Positions 1 through 6,183 of a DNA stretch of 6,183 nt are shown in pieces. The stretch lies in the NCBI GenBank assembly GCA_017984715.1, contig JAGNYY010000041.1, positions 1-6,183 on the forward strand, read 5' to 3'. Position 1 is the stretch's first letter. Each line of letters begins with the position of its first letter. The translations under genes were made by a program, and so were the position numbers. Under the pieces are notes generated by a model. It did not search any database and was not told where the DNA came from. It saw only the letters and a list, made by a program, of their open reading frames with translations. The stretch comes from Rhodoluna sp. GTDB taxonomy: Bacteria; Actinomycetota; Actinomycetes; Actinomycetales; Microbacteriaceae.

Positions 1-161
<161 letters not shown>

Positions 162-167
162 TTAGTT

Positions 168-171
168 CTCC
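168..171 (-). promoter_or_regulatory. Ribosome binding site of gap
   Basis: The minus strand reads GGAG six bases before the GTG at 161-159. It decides the GTG start, because no in-frame ATG is available. Confidence 0.75.
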
Positions 172-181
172 AAATGGTTTA

Positions 182-240
182 GGCGCCCCAAAAAAGGCGC
201 GTGATTTTGGTTTGATTTGTTTGGTGATTCACCACGCGCC
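182..240 (-). promoter_or_regulatory. Large terminator-like hairpin in the gap leader (possible attenuator)
   Basis: On the minus strand GGCGCGTG (240-233) pairs perfectly with CACGCGCC (203-196). Two further pairs (232-204 as G-U, 231-205 as U-A) extend the stem to 10 bp. The stem is followed at once by six T (195-190). The 25-29 base loop is rich in CAAA-type runs and holds the near-palindrome GGTGAATCACC. The 3' arm could instead pair with downstream sequence: GCGCC at 200-196 with GGCGC at 187-183, across the T run. Only about 18 bases separate the T run from the gap ribosome binding site, so there is no space for a full promoter after it. It is either a second terminator for sodA with the gap promoter buried inside it, or a conditional terminator in the gap leader. 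The structure is seen directly; the function is inferred. Confidence 0.55.
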
Positions 241-249
241 GTTGGGTGG

Positions 250-269
250 AAAAACTAGTCCCAGACTAG
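250..269 (-). terminator. Intrinsic terminator after sodA
   Basis: On the minus strand CTAGTC (269-264) and GACTAG (260-255) form a perfect 6-bp stem with a 3-base TGG loop, followed by five T (254-250). It begins 15 bases after the sodA stop codon. The stem is short and only half GC, so termination may be partial. Confidence 0.7.
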
Positions 270-284
270 CAGGAATGGAAGCGA

Positions 285-884
285 TTACGCGCGAGCCGCA
301 GCGAAACGCGCCTCAACATCTGCCCAGTTGATGATGTTCCAGAACGCCTTCACGTAGTCGCCCTTTACGTTGACGTAGTCAAGGTAGAAAGCGTGCTCCC
401 ACATGTCGAGCATTAGCAATGGAACGCTGCCGGCAACGATGTTGCCCTGCTGGTCATAAAGCTGCTCAATGATTAGTCGCTTGCCAAGTGAATCCCAAGC
501 CAAGAAGCTCCAGCCTGAACCTTGGATGCCCATGGCGCTCGCGTTGAAGTGGGCCTGGAATGCCTCGAATGAACCAAAGAACTCGTTGATTGCAGCCGCT
601 AGTTCGCCAGATGGGCGGTCGCTGTTTGCCGGAGCAAGGTTGTTCCAGAAGATTGAGTGATTGACGTGGCCGCCAAGGTGGAAGGCAAGGTCCTTCTGCA
701 ATTTGTTGACCCAGGTGAAGTCGTTCTTGGCACGTGCTTCTTCAAGCAAATCAAGGGTTGCGTTTGCGCCGGCAACGTAAGCGGCGTGGTGCTTTGAGTG
801 GTGCAGTTCCATGATGCGAGCAGAGATGCTTGGCTCTAGGGCTGCGTAGTCGTAGGTAAGTTCTGGAAGGACGTACTTGCTCAT
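285..884 (-). CDS. sodA: Superoxide dismutase, Mn/Fe family, probably Mn type
   Basis: This cytoplasmic enzyme of 199 residues converts superoxide to hydrogen peroxide and oxygen; no signal peptide is present. The all-alpha N-terminal domain (about 1-85) carries HHSKHH (28-33) and [10 protein letters not shown] (71-80). The alpha/beta C-terminal domain carries GSGWSFL (122-128) and the signature DMWEHAFY (160-167). The metal ligands are therefore His28, His76, Asp160 and His164, the same numbers as in Mycobacterium tuberculosis SodA. Gly71-Gly72 before His73, and Gln145 in YDQQGN, are features of Mn-type enzymes; the iron-using M. tuberculosis protein has His at 145. Manganese preference is thus likely, but dual-metal use cannot be excluded. 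ATG at 884 has GGAG (893-890) five bases upstream. It lies 57 bases after whiA with no terminator between them, so it may be read from the whiA transcript; I found no convincing own promoter. A terminator follows it. Confidence 0.97.
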   Translation of the reverse strand: MSKYVLPELTYDYAALEPSISARIMELHHSKHHAAYVAGANATLDLLEEARAKNDFTWVNKLQKDLAFHLGGHVNHSIFWNNLAPANSDRPSGELAAAINEFFGSFEAFQAHFNASAMGIQGSGWSFLAWDSLGKRLIIEQLYDQQGNIVAGSVPLLMLDMWEHAFYLDYVNVKGDYVKAFWNIINWADVEARFAAARA

Positions 885-941
885 TTTTGCTCCTTGTTAG
901 CTGTTACAGGTTTCAGTTGGGAATCGAGGCGGATTATTCCG

Positions 942-1919
942 TTATTCCTCTAAGTCATCAGGGATGAATGCATCGGTTGCTGGAAGCCCATTATCGGCTG
1001 CATGCTTGTCGGCCATTGCCAACAAACGGCGGATTCGACCTGCGATCGCATCCTTGGTCATTGGCGGGTCGGAAAGGTGACCAAGTTCATCGAGGCTGGC
1101 CTGCTTGTGCTTTAGGCGGAGTTCGCCGGCGTAGCGCAGGTGCTCTGGAATGCCAGGGCCCAGCAGTTCGAGAGCTCGTTCGACGCGGGCGCCCGCGGCT
1201 ACGGCAGCCTGGGCCGAACGTCGAAGGTTGGCGTCGTCAAAGTTCGCGAGACGGTTAGCGGTTGCCCGCACCTCGCGACGCAGTCGCATCTCTTCCCACC
1301 GCAGCACCTGGGTGTGGGCACCAATCTGAGTGAGCATGGTTGCGATTGCTTCACCCTCGCGGATGACAACACGGTAGACACCACGAACTTCGCGAGCCTT
1401 GGCAATCACGCCGAGACGACGGGCGACACCGACCAGGGCCATTGCGGCTTCGTTGCCAGGAGCTGTGATTTCCAGTGCGGCTGAGCGGCCAGGGTCGGTT
1501 AACGAGCCATGAGCCAAGAATGCTCCACGCCAAACGGCCTGTGCCTCTTCGATGGAACCAGAGACCAAGGTGGCTGGAAGCCCGCGAACCGGGCGACCAC
1601 GGCTGTCAAGTAAGCCTGTTTGACGAGCGAGCACGTCTCCCTGCTTGACCACGCGAACTTGATAGCGGCTGGTGCGGCGAATTCCACTCGGTGAAATGAT
1701 TGCCAAATCGCTCTCAATGCCGAATAGCTCGGCTAGATCTTTGCGAACGCGACGGGCCAACTGTGCGGTGTCAAGCTCAACCTCGATCGCGATGCGTCCC
1801 GAGATTAGGTGCAATCCCCCGCTGAATCGCAAAATGGTTGACAGTTCAGCGACTCGAACCGAGCTCTTGGTGACCTCGATTCGGGCCAACTCGTCTTTTA
1901 CATCTGCAGTAAGCGCCAT
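942..1919 (-). CDS. whiA: WhiA, DNA-binding sporulation/cell division regulator
   Basis: WhiA is a DNA-binding protein. In Streptomyces it works with WhiB to switch on septation genes during sporulation, but it is also conserved in non-sporulating Gram-positives, where its role is less clear. The 325 residues match the usual length of the actinobacterial form. Residues 1-90 and 95-215 form the two halves of the LAGLIDADG-homing-endonuclease-like domain, including [10 protein letters not shown] (131-140) and PGRSAALE (143-150). [15 protein letters not shown] (220-234) is the family linker motif. The C-terminal helix-turn-helix spans about 261-301, with [14 protein letters not shown] and [20 protein letters not shown] at 1919 is preceded by AAGGAG (1932-1927), which lies inside the last codons of rapZ, and the two genes are 4 bases apart. 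Coupled translation with rapZ is therefore likely. In many actinobacteria yvcK sits between these two genes; here it does not. Confidence 0.97.
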   Translation of the reverse strand: MALTADVKDELARIEVTKSSVRVAELSTILRFSGGLHLISGRIAIEVELDTAQLARRVRKDLAELFGIESDLAIISPSGIRRTSRYQVRVVKQGDVLARQTGLLDSRGRPVRGLPATLVSGSIEEAQAVWRGAFLAHGSLTDPGRSAALEITAPGNEAAMALVGVARRLGVIAKAREVRGVYRVVIREGEAIATMLTQIGAHTQVLRWEEMRLRREVRATANRLANFDDANLRRSAQAAVAAGARVERALELLGPGIPEHLRYAGELRLKHKQASLDELGHLSDPPMTKDAIAGRIRRLLAMADKHAADNGLPATDAFIPDDLEE

Positions 1920-1923
1920 CGCA

Positions 1924-2799
1924 TTACTCCTTGCCTAAATCGCGGTGTTTGATGTTGACTGCTACGTCGGTTAGTTTTTCTAGTTCTGCGGCAATTCGGC
2001 GGCTAACCGCAACCGAACGGTGCTTGCCTCCCGTGCAACCCACTGCGATGGTTGCATAACGCTTGTTCTCGCGCAGATAGCCGGCGAGAACCGGCTTCAA
2101 AGCGGCGATGTAGTTGGTAACGAATTCTTCGGCACCCTCTTGCTCGAGCACATAATCGCTGACCGCGGCGTCTTCGCCGGTGAACGGGCGAAGATTTTCT
2201 TGCCAGAAAGGATTCGGCAAGAATCGCGCATCGGCCACCTGATCTGCATCAGAAGGCAACCCATACTTGAAGCCAAAGCTCATCACCGTCACTTGCAGGC
2301 GACGAGCGTTCTCGATTGAGAAGCCGTCGGAGATCTTGTTGGAAAGCTGATGAATGTTCAGGTCGCTGGTGTCGATGATGACGTCTGCAGATTCGCGAAG
2401 GCTGAGCAGCATGTTTCGTTCGGCACCAATTCCGTCAAGGATGGTTCCGTTGCCCTGCAAAGGGTGCGGGCGTCGAACCGACTCAAAGCGCTTCACCAGC
2501 GCAGGGTCTGTGGCCTCAAGAAATAGCACTCGCAGGTTCAAGTCACGTTCACGGATGGCTGCCATGCTCTGCTCAAGTTCGGCGAAGAATTCGCCGCCGC
2601 GCACATCGATTACGACTGCGAGGCGAGGAAGCGGGGTTTTCGCTTGAGTGAAAAGGTCGGCAACTGGGCCGAGCATTTGCGGCGGAAGGTTGTCAACGAC
2701 ATACCACCCAAGGTCTTCTAGGGCGTTACCGACTGTAGATCTACCGGCTCCGGACATGCCGGTGACAATCAAGAGTTCGTGCTTTTTTTCGATGTTCAA
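1924..2799 (-). CDS. rapZ: RapZ/YvcJ family P-loop nucleotide- and RNA-binding protein
   Basis: The protein is of the family that in E. coli delivers the sRNA GlmZ to RNase E and senses glucosamine-6-phosphate, and in Bacillus (YvcJ) is a nucleotide hydrolase tied to competence. Its role in actinobacteria is not settled. From a TTG start at 2799 it has 291 residues, close to the 284-301 usual for the family. The P-loop is GMSGAGRS (14-21), with Arg where Walker A normally has Lys; actinobacterial members commonly show this. [14 protein letters not shown] follows (27-40), with a Walker-B-like VVIDVRGG at 62-69. The C-terminal domain has SFGFKYGLP (174-182), [10 protein letters not shown] (190-199) and the ligand-site motif [13 protein letters not shown] (254-266). 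An upstream in-frame TTG at 2856 would add 19 residues of low-complexity character. It lacks a good ribosome binding site and would run through an inverted repeat, so I prefer 2799. It is coupled to whiA. Confidence 0.93.
   Translation of the reverse strand: MNIEKKHELLIVTGMSGAGRSTVGNALEDLGWYVVDNLPPQMLGPVADLFTQAKTPLPRLAVVIDVRGGEFFAELEQSMAAIRERDLNLRVLFLEATDPALVKRFESVRRPHPLQGNGTILDGIGAERNMLLSLRESADVIIDTSDLNIHQLSNKISDGFSIENARRLQVTVMSFGFKYGLPSDADQVADARFLPNPFWQENLRPFTGEDAAVSDYVLEQEGAEEFVTNYIAALKPVLAGYLRENKRYATIAVGCTGGKHRSVAVSRRIAAELEKLTDVAVNIKHRDLGKE
1927..1932 (-). promoter_or_regulatory. Ribosome binding site of whiA, inside the end of rapZ
   Basis: AAGGAG lies seven bases before the whiA ATG and at the same time encodes the last two residues of RapZ (Lys-Glu) just before its TAA. 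Ribosomes finishing rapZ would expose and reuse the site, which supports translational coupling. Confidence 0.8.
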
Positions 2800-2805
2800 G
2801 CGCCG

Positions 2806-2813
2806 TCCCCTTT
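2806..2813 (-). promoter_or_regulatory. Ribosome binding site that decides the rapZ start
   Basis: AAAGGGGA lies six bases before the TTG at 2799-2797. The alternative TTG at 2856 has no comparable purine-rich site. This is the main reason for the shorter RapZ model. Confidence 0.65.
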
Positions 2814-2825
2814 CGACATGTTCAT

Positions 2826-2887
2826 CTCGGCGTGTCCCGCTATTTCTCGGGAGCAAGCAAGAGTCTAGTGCCTTGCGACACGCCGAG
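2826..2887. repeat. Perfect 11-bp inverted repeat with GACAC in both arms, upstream of rapZ-whiA
   Basis: CTCGGCGTGTC at 2826-2836 and GACACGCCGAG at 2877-2887 are exact reverse complements separated by 40 bases. GACAC is the known recognition sequence of Streptomyces WhiA, and it occurs once in each arm in opposite orientation. Inside the spacer, GCAAG (2857-2861) and CTTGC (2872-2876) form a nested 5-bp repeat abutting the right arm, and TCCCG (2835-2839) can pair with CGGGA (2848-2852). There is no T run after either arm, so it is not an intrinsic terminator. It could be a DNA operator, a structured mRNA leader of rapZ, or a processing site between uvrC and rapZ. The repeat itself is certain; its role is inferred. 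Confidence 0.8.
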
Positions 2888-2890
2888 GAA
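2862..2890 (-). promoter_or_regulatory. Candidate promoter of rapZ-whiA
   Basis: The minus strand has TAGACT (2867-2862), which fits the actinobacterial -10 pattern TANNNT. Seventeen bases upstream is TTCCTC (2890-2885), a poor -35 match. Transcription would start near 2855 and give a leader of about 55 bases. The -10 box lies between the two arms of the inverted repeat, an arrangement expected for a repressor-controlled promoter. The weak -35 keeps confidence low. Confidence 0.3.
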
Positions 2891-2895
2891 ACAGT

Positions 2896-4770
2896 TTAAG
2901 TTTCGAGGGCGTGAACAATCTGCTGGGCAAGGATTGGCCCGATGCCGGCGACCGAGGAAATCTCGTCTGCCGTTGCTATTTTGAGGCGTTTTGCCGAGCC
3001 AAAATGCTTGAGCAGCGCGTTCACGCGTTTTTCACCGAGACCCTGTATTTCGCTCAATGTGCTGGCGATGCTTGAGGATCGTTTTTGACGCTGATAGGTA
3101 ATGGCGAAGCGGTGAGCCTCATCGCGGATGCGCTGCAGAAGGAACAGCTCGTCAGTAGCACGAGGCAGGATTACAGGGAACTCATCACCCGGCACCCAGA
3201 CCTCTTCGAGGCGTTTGGCAAGACCAACCACGTGCAAACCCTCGACACCGGAATCCTTTACCGCTCGAGCCGCCGCATTTACCTGTGGTAATCCCCCGTC
3301 GACGATTAGCAGCGATGGCCGATAGGCAAACTTTGCGTTCGTTTCGGCGGTTGCCGAGGCCTCATCGGCGCTCGGTTCCTTCAAGTACTTGAGGCGACGG
3401 GTGAGCACCTGATAGATCGAATCGGTGTCATCCGTGGTTTCCTCGATGCTAAACCGACGATAGTGATCTTTCTTTGGCAGACCATCTTCAAAGACCACCA
3501 TCGACGCGACCACTCCGGTGCCTCCAAGGTGCGAAACGTCGAAACATTCGATTCGCAGGGGTGCTTCCTTGAGATTCAAGGCACGTTGAATGCCGGCAAG
3601 TGCATCCGCGCGAGCGGTGAAGTCGGCGCTGCGACGGGTCTTGTAGAGCATCAGAGCGTGCTTGGCGTTAGTCAGAGCTGTGGCAGCCAATGCAGCCTTG
3701 TCACCGCGCTGTGCCACTCGAAGGTCTACCTTGGTGCCCTTCAGTTCTGAAAGCCAACGACCGAGTTCCTTCGAGTCGTTTGGAATCACTGGAACCAACA
3801 CTTCGCGCGGAACCTCTTGTGGTTCGGCTCCGTCAATTGGCGCGTAGACGTTTTGGAGAACGTATTCAACAAGCTCAGGCAGGTCTCGTTCGAGTTCTTT
3901 GTCGACAACCCAGCCGCGAACACCTCGGATGCGGCCACCGCGAACAATGAACTGGGATACCGCTGCCGCAAGTTCGTCATCGGCAATGCCGAATAGGTCG
4001 GCATCGGTTTGGTCGCTGAAAACGACGGTGCTTTTCTCTAGCACTCGCTCAAGTGCGTCGACATCGTCGCGCAGTGCTCCAGCCAGTTCGTATTGTTGCG
4101 CTTCGCTTGCGTCGTACATGCGCTTGCGCAGAACCTCAACGTGCTTGGTATCGCCACCGCCCATGAAGTCGACGAAGTCGGCAGCAATCTTTTTGTGGGC
4201 GGTGCTGTCGACCCGGCCAACACATGGGGCAGCGCACTTGCCAATGTCGCCCAGCAGGCAGGCTCGACCGCTTGATTGCGCGCGGTTGAAAACTCCCTTG
4301 CTGCAACTGCGCACCGGATAAACCTTGAACAGCGTGTCCAGAGTTTCACGCACTGCCCAACCCTGCGTGTATGGGCCGAAGTATTTGACCCCCTTCATCT
4401 CTCGATTGCGCGTGATGAATGCTCTGGGAAACGCCTCACCGGTCGAAACCGCCAAGTATGGGTATGACTTGTCGTCTTTGAAACGCACATTGAACGGTGG
4501 GTCAAATTCTTTGATCCAGGTGAACTCGAGCTGAAGTGCTTCATATTCGGTTTTTACGATTGTCCATTGAACGTCGGCCGCCGAGGTAACCATTCGGCGC
4601 GTGCGTTCATGAAGGCTATCGAGCGGGCCAAAGTAGTTGCTAAGCCGGGCTCGTAGGTTCTTGGCCTTGCCAACGTAAAGCACTCGACCGGCAGCATCGA
4701 GCCACCGGTAAACCCCCGGATCAGTCGGGATCTCCCCCGTCTTTGGCCTGAACGAGAGTTCGTTGGCCAT
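2896..4770 (-). CDS. uvrC: UvrC, excinuclease ABC subunit C
   Basis: UvrC is the nuclease of nucleotide excision repair: recruited by UvrB at damaged DNA, it cuts on the 3' side and then the 5' side of the lesion. The 624 residues cover all expected parts. The GIY-YIG nuclease (about 14-95, 3' cut) has Tyr21, [12 protein letters not shown] (32-43), Tyr46, Glu82 and Asn94. Four cysteines at 156, 171, 179 and 183 match those that bind a 4Fe-4S cluster in E. coli UvrC. The UVR domain, which contacts UvrB, lies near 207-245. The RNase-H-like nuclease (5' cut) has the triad Asp411 (CFDVSH), Asp491 (VDGGLPQ) and His553 (DEAHRF). Tandem helix-hairpin-helix motifs occupy 574-620 ([22 protein letters not shown]). 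ATG at 4770 gives the N-terminus [16 protein letters not shown] typical of actinobacteria. The gene starts 3 bases after uvrA and has no well-placed ribosome binding site, so coupling to uvrA is likely. Confidence 0.98.
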   Translation of the reverse strand: MANELSFRPKTGEIPTDPGVYRWLDAAGRVLYVGKAKNLRARLSNYFGPLDSLHERTRRMVTSAADVQWTIVKTEYEALQLEFTWIKEFDPPFNVRFKDDKSYPYLAVSTGEAFPRAFITRNREMKGVKYFGPYTQGWAVRETLDTLFKVYPVRSCSKGVFNRAQSSGRACLLGDIGKCAAPCVGRVDSTAHKKIAADFVDFMGGGDTKHVEVLRKRMYDASEAQQYELAGALRDDVDALERVLEKSTVVFSDQTDADLFGIADDELAAAVSQFIVRGGRIRGVRGWVVDKELERDLPELVEYVLQNVYAPIDGAEPQEVPREVLVPVIPNDSKELGRWLSELKGTKVDLRVAQRGDKAALAATALTNAKHALMLYKTRRSADFTARADALAGIQRALNLKEAPLRIECFDVSHLGGTGVVASMVVFEDGLPKKDHYRRFSIEETTDDTDSIYQVLTRRLKYLKEPSADEASATAETNAKFAYRPSLLIVDGGLPQVNAAARAVKDSGVEGLHVVGLAKRLEEVWVPGDEFPVILPRATDELFLLQRIRDEAHRFAITYQRQKRSSSIASTLSEIQGLGEKRVNALLKHFGSAKRLKIATADEISSVAGIGPILAQQIVHALET

Positions 4771-4773
4771 TGC

Positions 4774-6183
<1,410 letters not shown>

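Noticed and set aside
885..941. sodA promoter with TAACAG or TAATCC as -10 box
   Set aside because: Neither has the conserved final T of a -10 box and no -35 sequence lies at a suitable distance.
1377..1381. Further GACAC copies inside whiA, uvrC and other coding regions
   Set aside because: A 5-base word is expected about a dozen times on two strands in this length. These copies are single, inside genes and not symmetric.
1140..1484. 114-codon open frame on the plus strand within whiA
   Set aside because: It is a shadow of whiA. The protein has no family features and the minus-strand frame explains the region fully.
2800..2856. N-terminal extension of RapZ from TTG at 2856
   Set aside because: The 19 added residues are not family-like, the codon lacks a good ribosome binding site, and the coding would cross the inverted repeat. 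TTG at 2799 has AAAGGGGA six bases upstream. Not fully excluded.
2826..2887. The inverted repeat as an intrinsic terminator of uvrC
   Set aside because: No T run follows either arm and the 40-base spacer is long.
3899..4321. 140-codon open frame on the plus strand within uvrC
   Set aside because: It is antisense to well-conserved UvrC sequence, is rich in Ser, Arg and Thr as expected from reading the opposite strand, and has no recognisable motif or ribosome binding site context.

Overview
The window is a chromosomal housekeeping segment in which every gene I can support lies on the minus strand, read from the right edge to the left: uvrA (3' part only), uvrC, rapZ, whiA, sodA and gap (5' end only). 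The block uvrC-rapZ-whiA followed by gap is the conserved actinobacterial arrangement. The proteins look actinobacterial: a long WhiA, a RapZ with the GAGRS P-loop, and an SOD whose metal ligands fall at the same residue numbers as in mycobacterial SodA. Base composition is only moderately GC-rich (a little over half GC by eye) and intergenic gaps are short. This would suit a small-genome actinobacterium such as a freshwater or marine member of the Microbacteriaceae (Rhodoluna/Aquiluna-like), but the genus is inference.

Right part (about 2896-6183): the C-terminal half of UvrA and all of UvrC, only 3 bases apart and without a well-placed ribosome binding site for uvrC. Together they serve nucleotide excision repair: UvrA finds damage and UvrC makes both incisions. 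uvrB is not in the window.

Middle (1924-2895): a 96-base gap and then rapZ, which probably starts at a TTG codon at 2799. The gap carries a perfect 11-bp inverted repeat. Each arm contains GACAC, the sequence recognised by Streptomyces WhiA, and a candidate -10 box lies between the arms. rapZ and whiA are 4 bases apart and appear translationally coupled. The yvcK (CofD-like) gene that usually sits between them is absent.

Left part (1-941): sodA, encoding an Mn/Fe superoxide dismutase with the Gln of the Mn type, placed between whiA and gap. After sodA comes a simple intrinsic terminator, then a second, larger terminator-like hairpin directly in front of gap. The second hairpin leaves no room for a gap promoter downstream of it, so it may be a regulatory leader. 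No RNA genes, mobile elements, CRISPR arrays or long repeats were seen. The most interesting signals are the two non-coding structures, at 2826-2887 and 182-240.
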